From the NCBI GenBank assembly GCA_964354255.1, contig CAYGYX010000011.1:1-39574 (forward strand): a stretch of DNA of 39,574 nt, in the 5' to 3' direction. The DNA is from VGBK01 sp964354255. GTDB lineage: Bacteria > Actinomycetota > Acidimicrobiia > Spongiisociales > UBA11373. Shown here one piece after another: positions 6,594-15,371 of the stretch (positions within the stretch are counted from its first letter, which is position 1; the number at the start of each line of letters is the position of its first letter). Under the pieces are notes generated by a model, which saw only the letters and a list, made by a program, of their open reading frames with translations, made no database searches and was not told the origin of the DNA. The position numbers were made by a program, and so were the translations under genes.

Positions 6594-8124
6594 CCGAGTC
6601 GCGGCGCAACTGCGAGAGGGTCTCGCCGCCGGGGCCGCGCACCGCCACCACCAGCGGCATGCTCCCCGGCAGGGAATGGGTGGCGCAGGCGTGGCAGGGG
6701 TCGTAGGCGCGGAAGGCCATCTCGATCTTGTTGAGGATGCCGTCGGAGACGTGGCCCTTGGAGATCAGGCCCTTGGCCGCCTTCTCCACGCTCATCGCCA
6801 TGCGGGCCGAGTTGTTCTGGGTAGCGACGATGAGGTTGGCCTGCTCGATGATCCCGCGCGAGTCGGTCTTGAAGTGGTGGAGCAGGGTGCCGCGCGGCGC
6901 CTCGACCACCCCTACGCCCTCCCGCGGCGTTTCAGTGGGCAGGGTGCGCACGTTGGGGTCGATCAGCTCTGGGTCGTCGGCCAGCTCCTTGAGCCGCTCG
7001 GTGGCGTAAAGCAGCTCCACCACCCGGGCCCAGTGGTTGGCCAGGGTGTGGTGCACCGGCTTGCCGCCGAGGGTGGAGAACAGCTCCTCGTAGGCCTCCT
7101 GTGCCAGCGGAGTGGCCATGCCGTCGGCCACGTTCAGCCGGGCGAGCGGGGCCACCGAGTAGATGCCGCTGTCGGCACCGTCGGTGAACCCGTTCCAGCC
7201 CACCTTCTTCAAGTAGCAGAACTTGACGTAGGACCAGGGCTCGACGTGCTCGGCCACGTGCTCCAGGTAGTCGGCGGCGGGGAAGGCGGCCCACTCGACC
7301 CCCTCCGGGGAGACGACCCGGATGCGCCCGTCGTAGAAGTTGGGCCGGTTCTTGGGGTCCATCAGGCCCATGTAGTAAGTGCGGTGCGTGAAGGCGTCCG
7401 AGACGATCAGGTCCACGTAGGCCGGGTTGGCCAGCACCACCGACCGGAACGTCTCGAGAGTGAAGCGGGCGAAGTCGACCGCGTCGGCGGCCGTCTCCCG
7501 GATGATGGCCTGCTGCTCGGCGGTCACCCGCTTGGCCACCCCGCCGGGGAGCCCGAGCACGGGGTGGATCACCTTGCCCCCGACCAGGGTGATGATCTCT
7601 CGGATCCGCCGCCGCATCGTGATCACCCGGCGGCCGACCTCCTCGCCCACCGTGGCGATGACCCCCAGAATGTTGCGCTGGGCGGCCGGCGCCTCCGGCC
7701 CGACCACGAAGTCGGGGCCACCGAGGAAGTAGAAGTGCAGGGCGTGGTCCTCGGCCATGAAGGCCGAGTAGACCAGTTCCCGGATCTTCTTGGCCGGGGA
7801 CGGCGGGTCCACCCGGTACAGGGCATCGAGGGCCTTGGTCGAGGCCATGTGGTGGGCGGTGGGGCACACCCCGCAGATGCGCGAGGTGATCTGCGGCATG
7901 TCCTCGGCCGGGCGGCCTTCGGCGAACTTCTCGAAGCCGCGCAGCTCCGGGACCTGGAAGAAGGCGCGGTCCACCTCCCCGGCCTCGTCGAGGAAGATGT
8001 CGATCTTGCCGTGCCCTTCGAGGCGGGTGATGGGATCGACGGTGATGCGACGGCGGGCATAGGCGGCCTTGGCCCCCTCAGAGCCCTTGTGCCATGCCTC
8101 CTGGGTAGTCATCTCTTGGGACAT
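6571..8124 (-). CDS. mvhA: NiFe-hydrogenase large subunit, MvhA-like (group 3c type)
   Basis: A 517-residue catalytic subunit. The NiFe site is held by RICGVCPTAH (Cys84, Cys87) near the N-terminus and DPCHACATH (Cys477, Cys480) near the C-terminus. After His483 there are 34 more residues (SLPGSMPLVVAV and on), which are the tail expected to be cut by the protease encoded next. The conserved N-terminal DPITRLEGHG is present. It is cytoplasmic: no Tat signal is seen on it or on the small subunit. Grouping as methyl-viologen-reducing/Hdr-linked type follows from the neighbours mvhG, mvhD and hdrA. I placed the start at ATG 8124 behind GAGGAG; a GTG at 8142 overlapping the mvhG stop as GTGA would add six residues. 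The second site reads C-HA-C where many relatives have C-LS-C. Confidence 0.93.
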   Translation of the reverse strand: MSQEMTTQEAWHKGSEGAKAAYARRRITVDPITRLEGHGKIDIFLDEAGEVDRAFFQVPELRGFEKFAEGRPAEDMPQITSRICGVCPTAHHMASTKALDALYRVDPPSPAKKIRELVYSAFMAEDHALHFYFLGGPDFVVGPEAPAAQRNILGVIATVGEEVGRRVITMRRRIREIITLVGGKVIHPVLGLPGGVAKRVTAEQQAIIRETAADAVDFARFTLETFRSVVLANPAYVDLIVSDAFTHRTYYMGLMDPKNRPNFYDGRIRVVSPEGVEWAAFPAADYLEHVAEHVEPWSYVKFCYLKKVGWNGFTDGADSGIYSVAPLARLNVADGMATPLAQEAYEELFSTLGGKPVHHTLANHWARVVELLYATERLKELADDPELIDPNVRTLPTETPREGVGVVEAPRGTLLHHFKTDSRGIIEQANLIVATQNNSARMAMSVEKAAKGLISKGHVSDGILNKIEMAFRAYDPCHACATHSLPGSMPLVVAVRGPGGETLSQLRRDSDGTVHRE

Positions 8125-8138
8125 GTGATGTGGGCTCC

Positions 8139-9119
8139 TCACGCCTCGACGGGTGCCATCTTGCGCCGGTGTAGCAGCGAGCCGGCCAATCCGTAGCGGT
8201 AGAACGTGCCGATGGGGTCGGGGATGCTGTCGAGCGCCCGGGCGATGGCTTCATCCTCCACCGCGCCCAGCATCGAGGCGATGGCCGACAGGTACTTGCC
8301 GCCCTGGTCGCGCACCTTGGAGGTGGGGCCGAAGCACCCGGTGCAGGGCATGTTCCCCCTGATGCACAGCTGGCCGCATCCCGCCCGGGTCGCCGGACCC
8401 ATGCACAACAGCCCCTGGGCCAGCAGGCAGGTCTCCTCGTCGATCAGGACCTGATGGGGCCGCTTGAAGCCGGCCAGGGAGAGATCCTGCGGCTTGGTGT
8501 CCAGGCGCGGGCATTCCTCGCACAAGGCGATGTCGGGTGCCAACACGGTCCCGGCCGGGGGCAGGTCGCCGCTGAGCAGTGCCTGCACCGCCCCGGCGAT
8601 GATGTTGGGCGTCGGGGCGCAGCCGGGGATGTAGTAGTCCACCGAGGTGACCTGGTCCAGGGCCCGCACCGTGTCGTAGAAGCCGGGGAGGGTCACCCGG
8701 TCGCCGTTGTGGGCGAAGGCGGTCTGGGGCAACACGCCCTCCGGGTTCACCGTGGACGGCGTCGTGCGGTAGGCGGTGTCGAAGATGGCCTCCCGGTCCC
8801 AGAGGTTGGCCAGCCCGGGGATGCCGCCCTGATGGGCACACGAACCGAAGGCCACCAGCACCTTGGCCTTGCGGCGGAGCAGGTGAGCCATCTCCTCCTG
8901 CTCGGTGGTGCGGATCGCCCCGTTGACGAAGGCGGCGAGGATCGAGCCGTCCTCCATGGCCTCCACATCGGCCTTCTTGAAGTCCAGGGCCACCGGCCAG
9001 AAGACGATATCCACGGCGGCCACCACATCGAGGATCTGCTCGGCGAGGTCGACCACCGCTTCCTCGCATCCGCCGCAGGAGGCACACCAATAGAAGGCGA
9101 CCTTGGGCTTGTCGCTCAC
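8139..9119 (-). CDS. mvhG: NiFe-hydrogenase small subunit, MvhG-like
   Basis: A 326-residue Fe-S subunit of the NADH:quinone oxidoreductase 20-kDa family. Proximal-cluster cysteines are visible in WCASCGGCEE (Cys12, Cys15), GSCAHQGG and IPGCAPTPN. The C-terminal part adds many more cysteines (CEECPRLDTK, GLLCMGPATRAGCG, MPCTGCFGP), as in MvhG proteins that carry additional clusters. It has no twin-arginine leader, so the enzyme is soluble. The start is GTG 9119, whose GTGA overlaps the mvhD stop, and the stop lies 14 bases before the mvhA start. It transfers electrons from the NiFe site to MvhD. Confidence 0.92.
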   Translation of the reverse strand: MSDKPKVAFYWCASCGGCEEAVVDLAEQILDVVAAVDIVFWPVALDFKKADVEAMEDGSILAAFVNGAIRTTEQEEMAHLLRRKAKVLVAFGSCAHQGGIPGLANLWDREAIFDTAYRTTPSTVNPEGVLPQTAFAHNGDRVTLPGFYDTVRALDQVTSVDYYIPGCAPTPNIIAGAVQALLSGDLPPAGTVLAPDIALCEECPRLDTKPQDLSLAGFKRPHQVLIDEETCLLAQGLLCMGPATRAGCGQLCIRGNMPCTGCFGPTSKVRDQGGKYLSAIASMLGAVEDEAIARALDSIPDPIGTFYRYGLAGSLLHRRKMAPVEA

Positions 9120-9610
9120 GTCGTCACCTCCTCTAGCTCCTCCAGTTCGGGGAAGCTCTCGGCGGGGACCTTCAGCTCCAGGGGCCCCAGCGCCTTCAAT
9201 CGCGCCACCATGTCGTTCATGACGTCGCGCAGCTTGTCGGCCTCGGCCGCCGAGATCCACTCGAGGCGGATGCGCTCCTCCTCGATACCCAGGCCCATCA
9301 GCACCCGCTGCAGCAGGCGGAAGCGGCGCAGCGCCTTGTGGTTCCCCGACTGGTAGTGGCAGTCGCCGAAGTGGCAGCCGCCGACGAGCACCCCGTCGGC
9401 GCCCTGGGCGAAAGCCTCCATGACGAACTGGGGGTCGACCCGTCCCGAGCACATGACCCGGATGACCCGCGCGTTCGACGCGTACTTCATGCGGGAGGTG
9501 CCGGCCAGGTCGGCCGCCAGGTAGGTACACCAGTTACAGAAGAAGGCCACGATGCGCGGCTCCCAGCCGTTGGCGGCCAACTCCTGCGGGTTCTCGGTCG
9601 GTTCAGGCAT
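9116..9610 (-). CDS. mvhD: Hydrogenase Fe-S subunit MvhD
   Basis: A 164-residue protein of the MvhD/FlpD family, which links a hydrogenase or other electron donor to HdrA through a [2Fe-2S] cluster. The family cysteines are all present: FFCNWCTYLAADLAGTSR (Cys25, Cys28), VMCSGRVDP (Cys54), and GGCHFGDCHYQSGNHKA (Cys79, Cys84). It starts at ATG 9610, eight bases inside the end of hdrA, and ends in a GTGA overlap with mvhG. The acidic tail (FPELEELEEV) is typical of an exposed C-terminus. Its place between hdrA and the hydrogenase genes matches its role as the adapter between them. Confidence 0.93.
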   Translation of the reverse strand: MPEPTENPQELAANGWEPRIVAFFCNWCTYLAADLAGTSRMKYASNARVIRVMCSGRVDPQFVMEAFAQGADGVLVGGCHFGDCHYQSGNHKALRRFRLLQRVLMGLGIEEERIRLEWISAAEADKLRDVMNDMVARLKALGPLELKVPAESFPELEELEEVTT

Positions 9611-11594
9611 CGGCCAGCACCCCCAGGATCTCCTCGTAGATCTCCTCGTCCTCGAACAGGTTCTGTCGGATCGACCCGGACGGGCAGGCGGCGACGCAGG
9701 TGCCGCAGCCCTTGCAGAGCACCGGGTTGATCTGGGCCTTGCCGTCCACCCGGGTGATGGCGGTGTAGGGGCAGAGCGGGATGCAGGTCTTGCAGCCCGA
9801 GCACTCCTCGGTCACCACGTAGGCGGTGTTGGGCTCCATCTCCACGAAGCCCTTGTCGACCAGGGCCAGGGCCTCGGCGGCGGCCGCCCCGGCCTGGGCC
9901 ACCGTGTCGGGGATGTCCTTGGGGCCCTGGCAACACCCGGCCAGGAAGATGCCATCGGTGAAGGTGCTCACCGGGGCCAGCTTGGGATGGCGCTCCATGA
10001 AGAAGCCGCCGCCGGCACAGGTGATGTTGAAGGTGCGACGCACCGCTTCCGCATCGGCCTGCGGCTCCAGGCCGGTGGCCAGCACCACCATGTCCACCGG
10101 GATCTTGCGCACCCGGCCGAGCAGGGTGTCCTCGGCCTGGAGGATCACTCTCCCGGTGTTACCGGGCTCCGGGTAGACGTCGGCCACCTTGCCCCGGATG
10201 AAGTGGACCCCTTCCTCGGCGACCCGGTTGTAGAACTCCTCCATGCCCTTCCCGGGCGCCCGGATGTCGATGTAGAAGTTGTAGATCTCCGCCCCGGTCT
10301 TTTCCTTGACCAGGTGGGCCAGCTTCAGGGAGTACATGCAGCAGACCCGGGAGCAGTACTCGTTGCTGTTCACGTCGCGGCTGCCGACGCAGTGGACGAT
10401 CCCCACCGTCTGCGGGGTGCGCCCGTCGCGCAGCGTCACGTGCCCCTCGGTCGGGCCCGACGAGTTCACCAGCCGCTCCAGCTCCATTGCCGTGTACACG
10501 TTGGGGTACACCCCGTAGCCGTAGGCCGGGGCCCGCTTGGGGTCGAAGGTCTTGAAGCCGGTGGCCAGGATGACCGTCCCCACCTCGACGGTGTCGAAGG
10601 TCTCCGTCTGGGTGAAGTCGATGGCGTTGCGGTCGGCGCAGACCTCGACGCAGGTCTTCTTGCACCGCCCGGTGCGGAACTCGATGCAGGCATCCTGGTC
10701 GATGACCACCACCTGGGGCACCGCCTGCGGGAAGGGGATGTAGATCGGCTTGCGCATGTTCAGGCCCAGGTTGAACTCGTCGGGGGTCTTGCCCCGGCGG
10801 AACACGCAGACCTCGATGCACTCCATGCACCCCACGCAGGCCTCTTCGATGATGAAACGCGGCTTGTGGCGCACCGTCACCGTGTAGTTGCCGACGTAGC
10901 CGTCGACCTTGTCGACCTCGGCCATGGTCCACACGGTGATGTTGGGGTTGGAGCGCACCTCGGTCATCTTCGGGGTGAGAATGCAGGCGGCGCAATCCAG
11001 GGTGGGGAAGGTCTTGTCGAACTGGGCCATGTGCCCGCCGATGGAAGGCTCTCGCTCCACCAGGTAGACCTTCTTGCCGGCGTTGGCCAGAGTCAGCGCG
11101 GCGTGGATGCCGGCGATGCCCCCGCCGACCACCATCACCGCCGGGTTGACCGGCACCCGCGCCCGCTCCAGCGGCTTGTGGAAGCGGACCCGGTGCACCG
11201 CCGCCCGCGTGAGGTCCTTGGCCTTGGCAGTCGCTTGGGCGATGTCAGTGTGCACCCAGGAGTCGTGCTCGCGGATGTTCACCATCTGGAAGTAGTAGGG
11301 GTTGATGCCCCCTTCGGCGGTGGCCCGGCGGAAGGTGGCCTCGTGCAGGCTGGGCGAACAGGAAGCGACCACCACCCGCTCCAGGCCATTGGCCCGGATG
11401 TCCTCCTTGATCATCTCCTGGCCCGGATCGGAGCACATGTACTTGTAGGCCCGGGCCACGCTGACCCCCGGCAAGCCCTCGGCGAAGTCCCGCAGCGCCT
11501 CGACGTCGACCGTCGCCGCGATGTTGGTGCCGCAGTGGCAGACGTACACCCCGATCTTCGGCTGGCCGTTGCCGCCTTTGTCGGCCCGGTTCAT
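9603..11594 (-). CDS. hdrA: HdrA-like flavin and iron-sulfur hub subunit
   Basis: A 663-residue HdrA homologue. In order: an N-terminal Cys domain (VYVCHCGTNI, Cys54, ASCSPSLHE), a FAD-binding Rossmann motif (VVGGGIAGIHAA, about 155-166) leading to the HdrA hallmark TFPTLDCAACILTPKM (Cys201, Cys204), an inserted ferredoxin region (Cys253/256/259/263 and Cys303/311/315/319), a second FAD-domain half, and a C-terminal two-cluster ferredoxin (Cys598/601/604/608 and Cys627/630/633/637). In methanogens HdrA bifurcates electrons from H2 to ferredoxin and heterodisulfide. Here no canonical hdrB or hdrC follows; the electron partners encoded in the operon are ETF and two HdrD-like proteins. Its ATG (11594) overlaps the preceding stop as ATGA and follows GAGGAG. 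Confidence 0.93.
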   Translation of the reverse strand: MNRADKGGNGQPKIGVYVCHCGTNIAATVDVEALRDFAEGLPGVSVARAYKYMCSDPGQEMIKEDIRANGLERVVVASCSPSLHEATFRRATAEGGINPYYFQMVNIREHDSWVHTDIAQATAKAKDLTRAAVHRVRFHKPLERARVPVNPAVMVVGGGIAGIHAALTLANAGKKVYLVEREPSIGGHMAQFDKTFPTLDCAACILTPKMTEVRSNPNITVWTMAEVDKVDGYVGNYTVTVRHKPRFIIEEACVGCMECIEVCVFRRGKTPDEFNLGLNMRKPIYIPFPQAVPQVVVIDQDACIEFRTGRCKKTCVEVCADRNAIDFTQTETFDTVEVGTVILATGFKTFDPKRAPAYGYGVYPNVYTAMELERLVNSSGPTEGHVTLRDGRTPQTVGIVHCVGSRDVNSNEYCSRVCCMYSLKLAHLVKEKTGAEIYNFYIDIRAPGKGMEEFYNRVAEEGVHFIRGKVADVYPEPGNTGRVILQAEDTLLGRVRKIPVDMVVLATGLEPQADAEAVRRTFNITCAGGGFFMERHPKLAPVSTFTDGIFLAGCCQGPKDIPDTVAQAGAAAAEALALVDKGFVEMEPNTAYVVTEECSGCKTCIPLCPYTAITRVDGKAQINPVLCKGCGTCVAACPSGSIRQNLFEDEEIYEEILGVLADA

Positions 11595-13552
11595 GTGTCG
11601 CTCCTCTGTGTCCGGCCCATGGCCTCCTCCACCAGTTCAACGATATCTCGCACCGCGAGTTCCCCCTCCAGCCCCGTGGTCTTCAGGGCGTCGCGGAACA
11701 TGACCAGGTCCTTTGGGCAGGCGACCACCATGGTGCCCACCCCCCCCAGGCCGGCCGCCTCCCGCACCCGACTCTCTGCCGGGCGCTCCCCGCCGGCGGC
11801 CGCGTCCTCCATCCAGATCCGCCCGCCACCGGCGCCGCAGCAGTACGCCCCGGACCGGTTGCGGGGCATCTCGGTCACCTGCAGGCCGAGCGCCGCCAGC
11901 ACCCGGCGCGGTGGCTCGTAGATCCCGCCGTAACGGCCCAGATAGCAGGGGTCGTGGTAGGTGACCGCGCCCCCCCCGTTGGGAGAGACGGGCAGGCGGC
12001 CCGAGGAGATCAGGTCCTCGATGACCTCCGTGTAGTGCCGCACCGCCCCGTCGAGCCCGTACTCGTGTTTCAGCGCCTGGTAGGTGTGGGGGTCGGTGGT
12101 GACGATCATCCCGAACTGCGAGGAGCCCAGGGCGGCCAGGTTCCGCTCTCGCAGCATCTCGAACAGACCCTCCTCGCCCAGGCGGCGAACGTCGTTGCCG
12201 GCATTCTGCTCACCCTCGTGCAGGATCCCGAAATCGAGGCCGGCCCGGTGGAAGACCCGGGCGGTGGCCCGGGTGACCTCCTGCACCCGGGGATCGAACG
12301 AGGCGTAGTCGCCGACGAACCACAGGTACTCCACCGGCTCCTTGCGGGCGTCCTTGACGTCGAACCCCAGCTCCCTGACCCACTTCGCCCTGTTCCGGGG
12401 GGACTGGCCGAAGGAGTTCCCATACCGGGTAAGGCCCATCAGCATGTCCTGAACGCCGGAGCCCACCTCGCCCCGGGACATAAGGTGGCGCCTCATCTCG
12501 ACGATCAGCGGGATGTGCTCGTTGAACACCGGGCAGCGCTGCATGCAGGCCTGGCAGGTGGTGCAGGCCCAGATCGCCTCGGCGCCGACCGCCTCGACGA
12601 GGCTGTGCTCGCCCTGGCGGCCGCCGGCCGCCGCCAGGAGCATGAGCTTGACCTCGTGGATCAGGTCCTTCGGCGACAGCACCTGCCCGCTGGCGAACGC
12701 CGGGCAAGCCCGATCGCAGCGGCCGCACTCGGCGCAGGCCAGGCCGTTGTACAGCTCCCGCCAGGTGAACTGCTCCAGGCTCCCCGCCCCCTCGGAGGGG
12801 GGCGGCATAGCCCCCGGCTGCAGTGAGGCGGCGAACACGCTGAAGGGGGAGGCAAGCAGGTGAAGGTGCTTGGAGTACAGCAGGTAGGCGAGGAACCACA
12901 GCACCGCCACCATGTGGGCCCACCACATGGCCAGGAACAGCGACTCAGCCGCCGATTGCGACAGTCCACCCAGCCAGCTCCCCACCAGGCCGCCCACCGG
13001 GCTCCACGCCGCCGGGCCCTCTTCGGCGGCGGCCTTGGCCCCCTGACCCACCAGGAAGGTGACCAGGAGGAGCGAGATAAGGATGAGGATGATCGTCGCG
13101 TCGCGCGATCGCTCCAGCCGCGGTGGGGTGAAGAAGTAACGGCGGATCGCCGCCCCGGCCAGCGCCACCATGGCGGCCACGGTGAGCAGCTCCATGGGGA
13201 ACGACATCCAGGCGACCTCGTCGGCGTAAGGGATCGGCAGGAAGGGGAAGAGGCCCCGGAGCAGGTTCCAGGCGAAGCTGGCGGCGTAGAACAGGAAGGC
13301 CCAGAAGATGACCAGGTGGGCCAGGCCGATCCCCGGGTTGTTGAACATGCGGCGCTGCCCGGCCACGTTGACCACCACGTTCCACAGGCGGCGCGGCAGC
13401 CGGTCCCAACGCGGCTCGGAGCGGCCCCGGGCCAGGGCGGCCACCAGCCGGTAGGCACGCCAGGCGAAGAGGGCGACGGCCGCCAGGGCGAGCACCCAGA
13501 GGAAGACGTACCCGGGGATGCCCAGCAGGGTCGACGTGGTCGGGTCGGGCAT
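11591..13552 (-). CDS. Membrane NarI/HdrD-like Fe-S protein (ETF:menaquinone oxidoreductase type)
   Basis: A 653-residue protein with an N-terminal NarI-like membrane part (segments at about 13-33, 75-98, 119-139, 151-170 and 205-226) containing histidines suited to bind haem b (His79, His213, His229, His231). Two [4Fe-4S] motifs follow (Cys273/276/279/283 and Cys330/333/336/340), then an HdrB/D-like region. Its second CCG half is intact (YHDPCYLGRY, Cys535; YCCGAGGG, Cys570-571). The first is degenerate: GDYASFDPR and QNAGND lack the expected cysteines. The architecture is that of membrane Fe-S oxidoreductases proposed to carry electrons between ETF and menaquinone, and etfA/etfB are directly upstream (six bases). 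It probably joins the soluble complex to the membrane. Confidence 0.85.
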   Translation of the reverse strand: MPDPTTSTLLGIPGYVFLWVLALAAVALFAWRAYRLVAALARGRSEPRWDRLPRRLWNVVVNVAGQRRMFNNPGIGLAHLVIFWAFLFYAASFAWNLLRGLFPFLPIPYADEVAWMSFPMELLTVAAMVALAGAAIRRYFFTPPRLERSRDATIILILISLLLVTFLVGQGAKAAAEEGPAAWSPVGGLVGSWLGGLSQSAAESLFLAMWWAHMVAVLWFLAYLLYSKHLHLLASPFSVFAASLQPGAMPPPSEGAGSLEQFTWRELYNGLACAECGRCDRACPAFASGQVLSPKDLIHEVKLMLLAAAGGRQGEHSLVEAVGAEAIWACTTCQACMQRCPVFNEHIPLIVEMRRHLMSRGEVGSGVQDMLMGLTRYGNSFGQSPRNRAKWVRELGFDVKDARKEPVEYLWFVGDYASFDPRVQEVTRATARVFHRAGLDFGILHEGEQNAGNDVRRLGEEGLFEMLRERNLAALGSSQFGMIVTTDPHTYQALKHEYGLDGAVRHYTEVIEDLISSGRLPVSPNGGGAVTYHDPCYLGRYGGIYEPPRRVLAALGLQVTEMPRNRSGAYCCGAGGGRIWMEDAAAGGERPAESRVREAAGLGGVGTMVVACPKDLVMFRDALKTTGLEGELAVRDIVELVEEAMGRTQRSDT

Positions 13553-13558
13553 AGAGGC

Positions 13559-14533
13559 TTACCCCTTCCGCTGCTTCACGGCCTCGGCCAGTGCTTCCAG
13601 GAAGTCGGTGGCGTCATCGACGATGCCGTAGTGGGCCACCGAGAAGATCGGGGCACCGGCATCGGTGTTCACCGCGATGATCAGCTCCGAGCTCTTCATG
13701 CCCTCCACGTGCTCGGGTGCCCCACTCACGCCGGCGACCACATAGAGCCGCGGCTTCACTGTCGCCCCCGACTTGCCCACCTGGCGCACCAGCGGGAGCC
13801 AGCCCTGGTCGATGACCGGGCGCGACCCGCAGACCGCCCCGCCGAGAGCGGCGGCGAGGTCCTCGGCCACCTCCACGTTGGCCTCAGTCCCGATCCCCCG
13901 CCCGACCGCGACCAGCACGTCCTGCTGGGTGATGTCCACGTCGCCCGCTTCGGGCTCCTCGTACTCGAGCAGTCGTGTCCCCGGCGCGCCGGCGAACTCG
14001 ACGGCAACCTCCTCGACGGCCGGAGCCGCGTCGCTACGGCCCGCCTCCGGGGACCTGGCCCCGGGTAGGACCGCCACCACCATCGGTCCGCTCCCGGCGG
14101 CCACGCTCACGGCCATTTTCCCGCCGTAGAGGAGGCTCTGGAACTCCACCGCCCCACTCACCACCGCCGCCTCGCGGCAGAAATTCACCAGGGGGGCACC
14201 CAAGCGCCCGGGCAGCAGCCCGAGCAGATCCCAACTGACGTTGGTGATCGGCACCAGGACGAGGGCCGGGATGCGCGCCGCGGCCAGCGCCGCCAGGGCC
14301 CGACTGGCCTGCTCCCCGGTGGCGTCGGCGAGGGCCGGGTGGTCGAGGTAGAGGACGGCATCGGCCTTGCCCAGCGACGACGCCAGGGCCTGCGCCCCAT
14401 GGCCGAGCAGCACCGCCTCGAGCCGCACCCCCAGCGAGTCGGCCAGGCCGCGGCCCAGCGCCAGCAGCTCGTAGGTGGCATCCGAGATGCTCCCTCTCCA
14501 GTGCTCCGCCACTATCCAGACGTTGCCTGCCAT
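13559..14533 (-). CDS. etfA: Electron transfer flavoprotein alpha subunit
   Basis: A 324-residue EtfA. The C-terminal FAD domain is well conserved: VGRGIGTEANVEVAEDLA, GSRPVIDQGWLP, RQVGKSGATVKP, VAGVSGAPEHVEGM and VNTDAGAPIFSVAHYGIV. The N-terminal domain is more diverged. I chose the ATG at 14533 over the ATG at 14539 because GAGGAG lies six bases before the former and touches the latter. That site overlaps the etfB stop (TGAGGAG), so translation is closely linked. With EtfB it would hold FAD and take electrons from, or give them to, HdrA or the HdrD-like proteins. Whether it is a bifurcating ETF cannot be decided by eye. Confidence 0.92.
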   Translation of the reverse strand: MAGNVWIVAEHWRGSISDATYELLALGRGLADSLGVRLEAVLLGHGAQALASSLGKADAVLYLDHPALADATGEQASRALAALAAARIPALVLVPITNVSWDLLGLLPGRLGAPLVNFCREAAVVSGAVEFQSLLYGGKMAVSVAAGSGPMVVAVLPGARSPEAGRSDAAPAVEEVAVEFAGAPGTRLLEYEEPEAGDVDITQQDVLVAVGRGIGTEANVEVAEDLAAALGGAVCGSRPVIDQGWLPLVRQVGKSGATVKPRLYVVAGVSGAPEHVEGMKSSELIIAVNTDAGAPIFSVAHYGIVDDATDFLEALAEAVKQRKG

Positions 14534-14543
14534 TGGCATCTCC

Positions 14544-15323
14544 TCAGAGCAGTCCCCGGGCAGCCAGGATCTCGGCCACCTTCTCCGCCACGTCCCTCAC
14601 CGACCCCTGCAGCATCTCGGCGTGCCCCGTCTCCTCCGGTTTGGCCATGGAGGTCACCGCGAGCGGGGCGACGGCAGTCCCACTCGCCGCCGCCACGACC
14701 TCGACACCCCCGGCGGCGATGGCCGCCCGCACCTTGGCGACGGGGACGTAGCGCGGCGGCTTCTCACAGCCCTGGATGCCGAGAAAGGCGGGAAGGGTCA
14801 CTTCGAAGCGTCCCATCACCCCCCCGGAGTATTCCTTGGACACCACCGCCGTCCCGGCCCCCGGGTCGACCAAGATCCGGCTGACCAGGCCGAGGTACGG
14901 GAGGTCGAGAGCCCCGGCGAGCAGAGGCGCCACGAAACCGTCGAGGTCGTCGATCGCCTGGCAGCCGCTGAGGATCAAATCGGCCGGGAGCACGCCGGCG
15001 AGGCCGGGCAGGGTGGCGCCCAGCGCCGCCGCAGTGGCGCGGGTGCCGGCAGTCTCGCCGATGCCCGACACCCTTATCGCCCGGTCGGCTCCCTTGGCGA
15101 GGGCGGTATGCAGGACATCGTCGATCTCGGGGGCCTCCGGCGCCACCACCGTCACCGTTGCCTGCAGACGATCCTTCAGGAGCAGTGCCTGCTCCAGGGC
15201 GTAGTCATCACGTTCGTTGACGATGAAGCGGAGGTACTCCCGGTCCAGCGACCTGCCGTCACCGGCCACCTCCAACTCCTCCACGATGTCGGGCACCATC
15301 TTCATCAGTACCAGGATCTTCAT
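14544..15323 (-). CDS. etfB: Electron transfer flavoprotein beta subunit
   Basis: A 259-residue EtfB starting MKILVLMKMVPD, with the nucleotide-binding family pattern (SGCQAIDDLDGFVAPLLAG; KPPRYVPVAKVRAA). At the position where bifurcating EtfB proteins often carry a T-A-Q-V-type motif this protein reads LDGFVAP, so the NADH-binding signature is not obvious. The ATG at 15323 is 13 bases from GGAGG and overlaps the TGA of a 12-codon upstream frame. It forms a dimer with the downstream EtfA. Placement between two HdrD-like genes suggests that its redox partners are these Fe-S proteins and not an acyl-CoA dehydrogenase; none is encoded in the window. Confidence 0.92.
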   Translation of the reverse strand: MKILVLMKMVPDIVEELEVAGDGRSLDREYLRFIVNERDDYALEQALLLKDRLQATVTVVAPEAPEIDDVLHTALAKGADRAIRVSGIGETAGTRATAAALGATLPGLAGVLPADLILSGCQAIDDLDGFVAPLLAGALDLPYLGLVSRILVDPGAGTAVVSKEYSGGVMGRFEVTLPAFLGIQGCEKPPRYVPVAKVRAAIAAGGVEVVAAASGTAVAPLAVTSMAKPEETGHAEMLQGSVRDVAEKVAEILAARGLL

Positions 15324-15358
15324 GGCGCCAGCCCATCCTCCTCGTCGACTCCTGACAT
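15320..15358 (-). CDS. Possible 12-codon leader frame before etfB
   Basis: An ATG at 15358 opens a frame of 12 codons (MSGVDEEDGLAP) whose TGA overlaps the etfB ATG as ATGA. It fills most of the 48-base gap after the HdrD-like gene. Its own ribosome binding site is poor (GGGGATCA). It may couple translation through the gap, or be chance in GC-rich DNA. Confidence 0.25.
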   Translation of the reverse strand: MSGVDEEDGLAP

Positions 15359-15371
15359 TGATCCCCGCCTC

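Noticed and set aside
6235..8196. 653-codon plus-strand frame opposite mvhA
   Set aside because: Antisense to the hydrogenase large subunit; no motif of its own.
9552..11921. 789-codon open frame on the plus strand opposite hdrA
   Set aside because: It is antisense to hdrA, whose cofactor motifs are clear. Long opposite-strand frames are normal at this GC content, and the translation is His/Gly/Val-rich without any fold signature.
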